Shown one piece after another: positions 47,234-62,600 of a DNA stretch of 64,000 nt. The DNA comes from Nematostella vectensis. Its lineage: Eukaryota; Cnidaria; Anthozoa; Actiniaria; Edwardsiidae. The first letter of the stretch is position 1. The number at the start of each line of letters is the position of its first letter. Made by a program: the position numbers and the translations under genes. Location of the stretch: contig NC_064043.1 in the NCBI RefSeq assembly GCF_932526225.1, forward strand, positions 12,708,085 through 12,772,084, read 5' to 3'. The notes beneath the pieces were generated by a model. It saw only the letters and a program-made list of their open reading frames with translations, searched no databases and was not told the DNA's origin.

Positions 47234-49965
47234 ATGCTAAAGATAATTACACACTCTATACTGGTGCTTCTATCAGCTGCCGCCTGTGCCGCAAACGGGA
47301 CATGCGAAGAGCCACGACGCAGAAATACTTTCTTCAAGCTGAAGCATAAAGGTCAGGACCCATCATCGTGTCGTATTCGCCATTCTTACATTGCGCGGGG
47401 GATTGAGCCGAGTTTATAAGCGAACAGCATGCTGGGACGATTTTAGGGGACGCAACACAGCATTTTACACATTGACACTCGACCCTCGACAATTACCTAC
47501 ACTACTAAACAGTAAAATCTCACTCGGGGCCGTTCTGGATTATTCAAGCTAAGCGGCGCTTGTGCAGGATTGACTGCCTAAACAGGGGCTGCAGGCCACC
47601 CTAAGAAGTGAGACTAAATTTTCCCACGGGGTGGGAAAATGCCTTTTTCTGATATAACTGTGTGACATTTCTTGTTCATCTACGGTAGACCGCATGTTGA
47701 TCGATCACGTGATATCCTCCCATGACGTCACAAATCCAATCCATTGTTCGATGGAGTGCTTGTCCAATCAGCGCTGCGTCTCCTTCAACTTGAAAAAGCA
47801 GATCACGCCACCACACGTGTGCGAACTGAACAACCAATCAGCAGTTGCGGTGCCAATGGCTCTGGTCAACAAGACTGACAGTGATTACTTTGATAATAGA
47901 GATGTAAGTACTTTGAGGCTCCATTGAACAAACGCAAGACAAACAAAAATACACACATGGATGTATAATGGCTGCCTGTCTCTAGATGTGTCAGCAAAAG
48001 CAACGAACAAAAGATATGGATAATAAAAAACACAGAAGGCGTCTTAAACGTATCTTATTATTTGACTCTTGCTTTTTCTTTCTTGTCTTCCCCTCTTTTT
48101 TTAAGGATTTTTGAGGGGGAAGGGGGAGGGGGTTTCTATTGGTCCCGTGGATATCTTTATCTTCCTTCGTAGGATTTAGCGTGTGCTTCATTCCCCTGTG
48201 CCAACGGTGGAACGTGCTCCGACTCATGTGATCTTGGTAGTTTTCACTGCACATGCGCACCAGGGTTTGCGGGAGGAATGTGCCGTATATGGGAAGGTAA
48301 GTTTTTTTTTTCTACAGTATTCTAAGCTTTATTACATAGCTCTTAGTTATCTTTTCAACAAGTTTTCCATCCAAACTAATATGTTGCATGGATGCTCTTT
48401 CTTAAAGTAAAGCCGAATGACCTATTTAATTTTTTTAACAAATTCAATGGTCCATCATAATGCAGAAGAAATAAGAGATTTGAGGGCATATTGCCCAAAA
48501 ACATAATCATAGTTTGTTAAGAAAGCTTCCGAAAAATGCAGGAACTTGAGTTCGAAGGAGAAAATAATAAAAAAATTTCCTTTGGGTGCATCGGACGTAC
48601 TTTCCCTTTAGATCTTTCTAGCATTCTTTAAATCCCTCGAGTCACACGTGCTAAAATGCGTGACTGGATTATTGTTTCAGGGTGGAATGGCTCTAGTGCC
48701 CAGACCCCGGGACGCTCATGCCTACAGTTGAAAGAAATGGGTTTCGCTAGGGGCGACGGAAAGTACTGGATCCGACCAAAACTTGAAATTCAACCTTTCA
48801 CTGTGGTCTGTGAAATGACGACCGATGGAGGTGAGTCGTGGGAGGCACGAATCTAAAAGGGTTACGCAGTGTGCGCGCGCATCTCTCTTGCTCGCCAAAA
48901 AGTAGGTCATTTTAGGGCGCGTTTTTTCCTATCTTTCTGGAATGGGAATGGTTGGTAGAGAATGTTCAGAATAGCATTCGAGTCATTGTTCTACAAGTAG
49001 CAGAATGGGTGGAATGACCTTCATTCCTTTCCGGAATGGGAACGCAGGATAAAGGAACGCTCGTTTTTAATCATTCACATAGTCATTTATTCATTAATCA
49101 TTCACATTCCGGAATCACGAGTAAAAACATGCGCTCTTAGAAGGAAATGTGGGAAGGGAAGGGGTGGGAATTTGAAACTCGCAACTTGTCGCCCGGAAAT
49201 TGCAAAATGTTAGGTACCTGGTTGTTTGAGATTTTTTTTCTTGACGTTTCTCTATTTTTCTTTTTTTTGCATCAGGTGGATGGACCCAGTTGAAGGAGTT
49301 TGTTTATGGTTTAACAACATTGTTCACAACTATGGAAAGGACGCCCAATTACACTAGAATCACAGAAAACATTGCTCATGAAGATCTGCTCGTCACAACT
49401 AGTGGGCTTGCAAATCTTCAGAAAGACATTGGCTTCGATCAATTGCGCTTCTATTGCCGCAAGCAGGCTGTCAACAGGACAGTCCATATAACGACAAACA
49501 AAGACGAGAAAGGACGACAGGCTATAAGGTAAAGATGCGGCCTAAATCTTCTCAAATTTTTGAGCGACCAACCGGCTTGTATAAGATGAATGGCTAACAG
49601 AAAAGAAATATTTCCAGATGCTTATGACTTTTTGGTGTGTGTCAATTTTCAGGTGTCTTCTGGAGACGCCAGATCCCCGGACAGTTGCCTGTCGCTCGTT
49701 TACTCGTCTCCCTGACGACGACTCCATCTTGACCCAAAACTGTGACAAGTGGGGCAACAACTGCCCTAACACCCCCTGCAACCACTGGGGACACACAGGT
49801 TTCAACGGAAACTTAAGAGTCTATTGTCGACTAGCCTTTTATAAAGACAGTGACGGTATAGTCCGAACGTTTGGTGTCCTTCCCGCGAGAAATGAACTGT
49901 GGTGTGATGACCATAGACACGATAATCTTAGACATGGCGATAAGTTCTCGATCTACGCAAGATAA
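47234..49965 (+). CDS. Secreted PAN-EGF-fibrinogen-like protein, copy A, six coding exons
   Basis: Exons 47234-47351, 47689-47903, 48173-48296, 48681-48830, 49276-49528 and 49653-49965 join in phase to 390 residues. Signal peptide: [24 protein letters not shown]/apple domain follows ([18 protein letters not shown] across the exon 1-2 junction, then [16 protein letters not shown]), then one EGF domain ([26 protein letters not shown]). A fibrinogen C-like start comes next ([35 protein letters not shown]). The C-terminal third ([36 protein letters not shown]) is not a typical fibrinogen ending and may be a variant. An acceptor just 5' of the ATG (CTAATAACAG) implies an upstream non-coding exon. 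PAN and fibrinogen-type modules usually bind carbohydrates or proteins, so an extracellular lectin-like or adhesion role is inferred. Confidence 0.85.
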
Positions 49966-51286
49966 GTCTTTTCTAATATTCAAATTTTCGAATAGGCGCC
50001 CCTTTAGTTCTTTACTTTATGCTAACGAGTCTTGAACGTGAAGCGAGGGTCAGGTGTTATTTATAGGCTTAGCATCACTCTACACGACCAGTCCCCAGAG
50101 CTCTTTGTGCTCTTTCTTGCCTCAAACACAGGTATCCCGAGGTATGCCGAGTATCGACGAGGCTGACTCAACTTCATTTCCTAAGGGGGAGTTATTGCAA
50201 CGGGATGCACACCTCCTACATAAGTCATATGTATGATATGCATGATATGTATGATATGAAAGCATAGCACTTTTTGGCCGCCAGGGGTGGACTACGCATC
50301 CCCCTGTGTAAAATTCAATGTCAATTTATTATACTTTCAAATTTATATTTAATTCAACTTTATCTATCTGGATATCGATCTAGACTTTGAGCATGATCAA
50401 GTTCGAGCTAGTTTGATTTGGCGTACAAAAGTATCTATGATTATTATGTCTGCATGATCACAAATGTACAGTATCTAATGGATTAATAAAAATTTTGTTA
50501 CAACTCAAAGAAGTCGTGTTGAAGTACGTACATTCATTAGGGCAGCATTAGCAACACTGCAGAGAGCGCTTGTACACTTCAAATATTGAAGGACTGGTCA
50601 AAACATCAAGACAAGGAAGAAACCATAATACATAGTCCCGTTCACCCCCCTGAGCGTCCCAGTAGCTTTTGTTCCCCTCCTGCCTTCCCGACCGTTCTTT
50701 ATCCGAAATCCGGTCCCCACTAGGGACGAAATATTTACTTGAAGGGGGGATGGGGAGGGGGGGGGGGGGGGGGGAGGCTGGTATGAGAATTCCAAAAGCA
50801 AGAACAAATATACGTTGAAACTGAAATACCCACTATAAGGCCAATGGTTCAACAAAAAAGAATTTGTGCACCCCCCCCCCCCCCCCAAATAATAATAATA
50901 ATGGTCCGACCGTTAGTTTCAGTTTCACTTTCAGTTTATTTTTAGTCATTGGAAGTACATATTTTGAATTAAAGGTGATAAAACACGCATCTACAGAGTG
51001 TGGCAAGGAGGCCCGTAGGAAACCACAATGCGTATGTGAGACAGACCTCCTACATCTGTCGTTCCTGGTAACTAAATAATCCCTACAGATTTAATTCGCA
51101 CACATTTAGAGCGTAGCGCACGGCTGCCGATCACTGTTACGATCTTTCGAAATCGAAAAAATCGCATTAAAGCGACAACAGAAAAGAAAAAGGATTCGAC
51201 CCGAACTAAATTTTTTGATCATCTCAAAGGCCATTATTCGTGTCCAATGTGACGACGATAATTTCTGACCAAAAAAAGTCGTTGCC
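49966..51286. other. 3' flank of copy A gene and low-complexity DNA
   Basis: This contains the 3' flank of copy A, a short ATGATATG-type repeat around 50226-50262, a G run near 50757-50774 and a C run followed by AATAATAAT near 50871-50900. No gene is supported. Confidence 0.45.
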
Positions 51287-51593
51287 TTACCGTGAGTCGT
51301 CCGGTTCAAACTCTAGCTGAAGACCACTACCAGTCATCATACGGGTGTACATCTCATCCACACGCCTGCTCTGCTCGTCTGTGAAATAGTTACGCAAGTC
51401 ACCCCCCCCCCCCCCCCCCCCCCTTGCGTTTGAACTTAAAACCAGGCTTAAAATCGGGCCTTTATTTTAGGTAGAATTGCTCTCCGTCTTTCATGGCATC
51501 AGAGGTTGTCTGACGAACGATCCTTGCAATTACCTCCTCAGATGGCGATCTTCCGACAAATGACACAATTTGACGAACAGTGCTTGGTAAATC
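51287..51593 (-). pseudogene. Cytosolic sulfotransferase C-terminal remnant
   Basis: On the minus strand, after a TCTTAG acceptor at 51594, the frame reads DLPSTVRQIVSFVGRSPSEE, VIARIVRQTTSDAMKDG and EQFYLK, then a TAA. It continues RPDFKPGFKFKRKG, a run of 22 G, and after a frame change GDLRNYFTDEQSRRVDEMYT. This is the order at the C-terminus of cytosolic sulfotransferases (helix with SFxxMK, then RKGxxGDWKNxFT, the cofactor-binding end). The in-frame stop and the G run that breaks the frame indicate a dead copy. No upstream exons were found. Confidence 0.7.
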
Positions 51594-51991
51594 CTAAGAC
51601 AGTAAACCGTGAAAAAGCTTGTAAGATTTAAGCCATAGAATACAGTATTCATAAATGAATCTCCATCTGACGTCTTGAAAAATGTCCCTGTTTATGTTGG
51701 GTAGGCCATTACTTTTTACGATAATTTATGAGTTTCATGTTGAAAAATAAAGTCGAAGATCTAAAACAAGAAGATGAGGTGTTTTATCTTATTTCTACAA
51801 GAATAAAGCGATAACAGCCTGGCGTTTTTTTATTATTTTCTGTGTGCTCGCAAGTCAAAGAGGATTTGGCCCCTGCCATGACGTCAAAGCCCTACTGAAC
51901 CAATCAAGATCATTCAAGACTGTGTATTATGCATTAATGGCCTTCTTGTCGATGGTGGCGAGCATCGCTATATTAAATAATTGTAAATAAA

Positions 51992-53094
51992 ACGGCATTA
52001 CTAAAAAGAGGAACCAGCGGAACCAGTATATTTCGTTTAGTTATAGGGGTAGTGATGTCATACTAGGATCACCATTTATTTACTTTCTAATCTGCAAAAA
52101 ACGTTGAAAGTTGAAAGTTCCGAATAAGAAAAAAAAATCCTTGTTTAGAAGCGCGTCTTGTTAGTAGCGTTGTCCATAGTGTCCTGTTAGAGATAACGCC
52201 AAATATCATACTGTAATGCTGCAAGCGTGCAGAGGGCACGATTATAATTTCTTTTTAGATGTACATGTGCTGAATGAATACAATCAAAATCCAATCTGAA
52301 ACAATTGTAAGTAATTTTAAAGTACTTTAAAGTACTTTGAAGATTTCAAAACAATTCAAAATTTAAGATCTGGCCACCACACACCGGGATATCTAGAAAT
52401 ATTATGCAATTATAGCCTAGCAAAGATTGCCGTTGTCAATCAAAACTTTAGATAACATCGCCTTACGTAAGGTATAGGGATTGTACGGAGCCCGGGAAGT
52501 GCCATTGTAGATCGCACTTTTTTTTTTTGGATCGTGTTCATTTATTAGGGGATCGCGCGTACATTTTTGGGGATCACGCTAATTTTTTATTTTTTTTTTG
52601 ATCGCGTACACATTTTTTTCTCGACTATTTTCCCGACTTTTTTCTCGACTTTTTTCCCGACTTTTTTCAATGAATACAATGAATACGATTTAACTTCGTT
52701 CTAATCTCTATAGAAATCCGAATCCAGTTTATTTTTTCTCTCTTTCGAAACGTGACTGGTGGTTTGTCTTAATACTTTCCTTTGTATTGCCACTACCGAC
52801 GTTGATCAGTAACAGGTTCTGTCAGTAGGTAAAGGCGATAATAGCGGCGATTGATAATTCAATTGGCTTAATAGCTTTAGGACCAATCGGCGTACTGTAA
52901 TGTACGTACCATGCACAAAACGCAAGGCGAGGCGATTAAACATTCCGTTGTGACTTCAGTAATGGCAAGTGCGCTACGTTTTTTCACCCATATTTGACAT
53001 TCATTCATATGCAATTTGACATCCCTATCCCTATAACTAAGCGGAATATACTGGTTCCGCCGGTTCCGCCGGTTCAGCTTTTTAGTAATGCCGT
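51992..53094. mobile_element. 1.1-kb element with ~70-bp inverted termini
   Basis: ACGGCATTACTAAAAAG at 51992 mirrors CTTTTTAGTAATGCCGT ending at 53094. Beyond this, GGAACCAGCGGAACCAGTAT, then TTAGTTATAGGG, pairs with the other end. The right terminus has one more GGAACCGGC unit than the left. The interior contains T-rich tandem text (TTTTTTCTCGACTTTTTTCC around 52618-52670) and no intact gene. A transposase fragment lies immediately outside the right end. Confidence 0.65.
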
Positions 53095-53099
53095 CAAAT

Positions 53100-53650
53100 G
53101 TTAGTAACTTGGTGCATATCTGAAGGCAATCCATACAAGTCTTATGCATTGTGCTTCTAATGAAGCCAGAGTACTACATGACCACTGCCGGACTGGTAGC
53201 ACCAGCGGGTGTAAATACCAGAAAGACAAAGCAGACCACACCAATACATTTAAGCACGGATCACTGATCTGCCATTGGAGATACTGGCCAAGGTGAAGCC
53301 AGTCGGCTGGAGAAATGCCTACATGGCAAAACACAGAACCAGAATGTTTGTTTAAAATGCAATGATTTGTCAGCAAGTGCCCAAAGAGGTGTATGTCGGC
53401 AGGGATATTCTGGAATTGGGCTTGTATGATGCTGTATGTAATTTTAACATGGGGTACAGCTCTGTACTAATACTGTTGGAAGCCCTAAAAATTCCTGCCG
53501 GCAAATATACAGAAGCAGGCTGTGGCCTTGAGGATCTTTCTAGAGTTTGGCTTGAAGGGTATAAAAGTAAGAACACATCTAAAACAAGGAGAAAGGTCCA
53601 GGGTAATTGTTTTGGTTCATTGCATGCATATGTTGTACTAGAACATTTCC
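53100..53650 (+). pseudogene. Transposase C-terminal remnant (Mutator-like, KCLHGKTQN module)
   Basis: In two frames the text reads EKCLHGKTQNQNVCL and then PKEVYVGRDILELGLYDAVC, NFNMGYSSVLILLEALKIPA and KSKNTSKTRRKVQ. The series CLHGKTQNxNExxN-IW-PKxxFV-LExGVxxAVxxFNxG-LGIxPG resembles the C-terminal part of a Mutator-like transposase family that I recall as common in cnidarians and arthropods. At least one frameshift and an upstream stop are present, so it is dead. The family assignment is from memory of the motif and is moderate. Confidence 0.5.
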
Positions 53651-54558
53651 TGAGAGTTTGGTGTATATTGATAAAAAAATATTTATATATTAATATTTAT
53701 ATGTTATCACTGTTTGACTGGAGACCATGATTCCAGGGTAATGAAGCCCCTCCCCCCTGGTTGCCAAAGCAACACAATGTTTTGTCAAGTATGTTACTAA
53801 ATTTCTCTGACCACATAGGTTGAATATATGTTGGTTAAAATTTATTCTAGTGCTTTAAAAAAAATTTCACCCCTTAGGGTATCATACCAAGATATTGAAA
53901 TGATCCTCGATAGCCTTGACCAATCACTTCGCGCGCTTTCTGTTGTTTTCTGTTGCGTGTGCAATTAAAATATAATAAAAAAATATACAATATATAAATA
54001 TATTATATTAATATAAAGATGACGCATTCGAACTTTGAGTAAGTTTTTATGATATCGTTTTTGCGTGGAGGTATCTATCATACGAGGGGAGCGACAGAGA
54101 AAAAATGAACTCGTAAGTAATGCCCAAGAGCTTATAGTCTTCGATATAGGTCATGAATTGTTTGACAACTAGATATTTATTCTTGTAATTGGCAAGTAAT
54201 CCTCCTTGCCATCAGAAACTTGTTAGAAACTGTGTAAGGACCAACTAGAAGGCGCAGAGCCAGGGAATTTTTTTTTTACCTTTTTTAAGAAAAATAAATA
54301 GCACTAAACACTGTGCCTCAATGAAGACATACGACTCATACTTAACGTACGCACTCACATTTTGTCTTTTTCACGTTTTTTGGCTTATGTTTCATTACGT
54401 AATAAATTGAGGCACGAAGGAGTTGGATTCAAGATTTAGAACTTTGCGAAAAACAGTAACTTGGGGTAAAGCTAGAAGTTCGATTTGTCGGAGGCGTTCA
54501 AATTGCCGCGATAAAACTATACTTCAACATAATAAAATCGGACGGAAAACTTGTTTAA

Positions 54559-54931
54559 CAAGGACCCGCACTATAAAAAGGTCCTGGACCAGGTCCACGA
54601 AAGGCTCAGTTGTCAGTAAACTTCCAAGCGGTGCGGAGCTCCGGAGTTCGGTCAAGCGTGTCTTGTTTGCCCACGAGGAGCGAAACCCAAACTCATCTTT
54701 TCAAGCGCTTTTCTTCTCATTTGCTCGGTTTATTTTCTCTTAGCTACTGACAATGAATAACCCACCAAAAAAGCAGGAATGTGCAGTAAAAATTAGTTCA
54801 AATTATTAACGTTAACAGAACTAAAAAGTCTCACTATTGGCGAAATGTTACGGCGTCATGTCATCTTGAAGTCTGAATTTTATTCAGCCGCAAGGGGGCG
54901 GAGCCTAGCCTTTTTATAGTGCGGGTCCTTG
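54559..54931. mobile_element. TTAA-flanked inverted-repeat element
   Basis: Both ends read CAAGGACCCGCACTATAAAA inward (23-bp perfect inverted repeat including AGG) and are flanked by TTAA (54555-54558 and 54932-54935). Copy A shows the uninterrupted site (CTTGTTAAACTCC near 46238), which proves insertion. TTAA targeting is typical of piggyBac and Kolobok families. The element is 373 bp and non-coding. Confidence 0.9.
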
Positions 54932-55544
54932 TTAAAAATCCATCCACGAGGGGCCTTAGATCGTTCGGAAAAAGGGGATTTGCTACCAAAAGTTTCTACT
55001 GCTTTTTCGATCCTTAGTTCCCGGAATTACGAGGATAATAAAGAGGAAACAAGTGGTGCAGAGAAAAAAAATAAAATTATTGCAAAAAAAAAACAAGCCC
55101 TTTATTAATTATTTGAAAGAGAAGACTCTGGAAACATTAACTAATATATTATTAATACATCTTTTGCTGACATAGAATTTATATGCAAGTAACGTAAACA
55201 TTCAAAAGTAAAAATATGTAATGCAATTATATTCGGAATAAAAACTTTCAGACGTATCGTTTTACCAAAATGTTATTCGTTCAAGTATTTTCAATTACGA
55301 AAGCCATCAGAAAGCTTTTTAGCTGTCAGCAGTATCATATAAGAGACAGAATATTTACCAGTGGAAAATTTAAACTGCATCTTTTGTAGCTATACAAGTT
55401 TTTGAATTTCCTTTTAGGGAAATGTAAGTTTTAAACCCTTGGGAAAGACTGGATTCCTGTTTGCAAAGTTTTTTATCCTTTCATTTGATCATATTGAGTT
55501 TTTTGGAAAACCAGACAATAAAATAATTTCCTAGTAGACATTTG

Positions 55545-59545
<4,001 letters not shown>

Positions 59546-59640
59546 GACGTCAATAAAAACTGTCGAAGTATTCGTTTACGCTATTTGTATTTGAAATGAG
59601 TTCACTTTTAAATGTTTTTTTTTCTTATTACAGGTTTGAA

Positions 59641-62600
59641 ATGCTGAAGATAATTACACACTCTATACTGGTGTTTCTATCAGCTGTCGCCTGTGCCGCA
59701 GACGGGACATGCGAAGAGCCACGACGCAGAAATGCTTTCTTCAAGCTGAAGTATAAAGGTCAGGACCCGTCATCGTGTCGTATTCGCCATTCTTACATTG
59801 CGCGGGGGATTGAGCCGAGCTTATAAGCGAACAGCATGCTGGGACGATTTTAGGGGACTCAACACAGCATTTTACACATTGACACTCGACCCTCGACAAT
59901 TACCTACACTACTAAACAGTAAAAATCTCACTCGGGGCCGTTCTGGATTATTCAAGCTAAGCGGCGCTTGCGCAAGATTAACTGCCTTAACAGGGGCCGC
60001 AGGCCACCCTAAAAAGTGAGGCTAAATTTTCCCACGGGGTGGGAAAAATGCCTTTTTCTGATATAACTGTGTGACATTTCTTGTTCATCTACGGTAGACC
60101 GCATGTTGATTGATCACGTAATATCCTCCCATGACGTCACTAGTCCAATCCATTGTTCGATGGAGTGCTTGTCGAATCATCGCTGCGCCTCCTTCAACTA
60201 TAAAAAGCAGATCACGCCACCACACGTGTGCGAACTGAACAACCAATCAGCAGTTGCGGTGCCAATGGCTCTGGTCAACAAGACTGACAGCGATTACTTT
60301 GATAATAGAGATGTAAGTACTTTGAGGCTCCATTGAACAAACGCAAGACAAACAAAGATGCACACATGGATGTATAATGGATGCCTCTAGATTTGTCAGC
60401 AAAACAAAGACAAAAGGCTACGTGCATGATGTTGGTACCCACTTGAAAACGCGCCAATTTACGCTCGAAACTCTGGAATAATTACGCTTTCAAATCTTTT
60501 TTTTAAACAATATGTCAAGGCTGTTAGACAACGTCGTTCCAATAGAATGAAATATAAATTTTGCTTTTGGCTGACGCATATTTTGTTTAAGAACGTTTAA
60601 ATTGAGCAAAAAGACAAAAGCGTGCGTAACATCAAGCCAGTTGCCTTACGAATAATTGGAAATAATGTACTTTATTAATGTCGTATTTAAAAGTCTATGG
60701 GATTGACATTACCATTAATATTTTGTTTTTTTGTGTAATATTTTTTTTCCGATAATAATTAAAAAAATATTGCGGATTTTCTAGGGCCTGACCATTTGTC
60801 CCCCTCTAATGTACACTTCACGAGAACTAAAAATTAAAATTGTATTTTCTAATGTTATTTTATTCATAAATCGTGTACAATAGAAATCGACATACGTTTG
60901 ACTACGACTGTCAATAAAAATTTAGTCGTTTGATAGACTTGATTTCTTATAATAACTGATAAAGCGAGGCTTGACCATTTGTCCCCCTCACAAAATTATA
61001 TTTTCACCAAAACTACTACCTTTACCCGGTGAAAACGCCCGCTACGGGCCCTCTAGCATTCTTTCTTGATGCCCGCTGACAGTACTTTAATGAAGGCCCG
61101 CTAGCGTCTTTTCAAATGTAGGCCCGCCACTTGCCCGCTGGCGGGCGTCTAAAGATATGCCCGCTAAACACCCGCTAGCGTGCCTTGACGAACGTCCGCT
61201 ATTTGCCCGCTAACGTGTCTTCTGAGACAGGCCCGCTACTTGCCCGCTAGCGTGCCTTCCAAGACACGCCTGCTAGCATGCCTCGACAAACGCCCGCTAC
61301 TTGCCAACTAGCGTGCCTTTCTAGTAAGGTGAAAGGAAATACAGCAAAATTTTGAGCCGTTTGTGCGGGCAAAACCGGAATCGGGCTAGCCGGGCCCTTT
61401 TAATAACTACTTGGCCTTTGACGCTTGCCTGCTCGGAAAACCGGGCGGGCAAAACTTAAACTTAAACTTTATTTTGTCAACAACATTACGGTACTTACAC
61501 TATATAAATACATAACAAGGACACACAAAACGGATACACTACCAAACGGATAAGTTTACTCAAAAGTGAAGGTGCAACGGTACACTAATTAACTAAATTA
61601 TATAATGCAAGTGGCACGTAATTCTGTGACATGCACAGGTAGGTTTCCGAAGTCCACGTACAAGGACGTTCAACATCAAATTTTGTGTGTTCTCTATTTT
61701 TATCAAGTAGTCCAGTCAATCTGTGGTTTCAGGTGGAACTAATTGCAATAGAATTTCTCTCAACGGATTTAGGGTTATAGAACGCTAAAACCGGGCCTCA
61801 ATGACTTGTTGACAAGCGGGCTTATTGCGCGGTAGCGGGTGTAAAAACGGACGCCACCGGGCAAAATCTACGTTTGTTACGCCATCGGATAATAACCATG
61901 CACATAGCTAAAAAATGGATAAAAAAAAAACACCATGAAGGCGTCTTTAAACTATCTAATTATTAGACTCTTGCTTTTTCTTTCTTGTCTTCCCCTCTTT
62001 TTTAAGGATTTTTGAGGGGGAAGGGGGAGGGGGGTTTCTATTGGTCCCGTGGATATCTTTGTCTTCCTTCGTAGGCTCATCTTTTAGCGTGTGCTTCATT
62101 TCCCTGTGCCAACGGCGGAACGTGCTCCGACTCATGTGATCTTGGTAGTTTTCACTGCACATGCGCACCAGGGTTTGCGGGAGGAATGTGCCATATATGG
62201 GAAGGTTAGTTTATTTTCTACAGTTGTCATAGTTATTTTTTCAACAAGTTTTCCATTTAAACTAAAATGTTGCATGGATGCTCTTTCATAGGCCGAATGA
62301 CCTATAAAAGTTTGTTACAAATTCAATGTCAAGTTTAAACCTTTCCGGCTATCATTATATCGCTTAGCCTGAGTATCAGGCGATGTTTGTTTTTTCAAAT
62401 GTTGGAAAGGAAATATGAAAGTACGCCTAACACAAATACTAGACGCGACGCCTGCCGCCCCTTTTCATGCCACTGTCAAAATACGTGAGCTGTCAATTGT
62501 CCCAATGACTCGCGTGGTGGCACAATTTAATACCCAAATCAAATTATAAACAGCATTTTATGTAAAAACAAAAATACATTGGTGTCATATGCAAGGGTAA

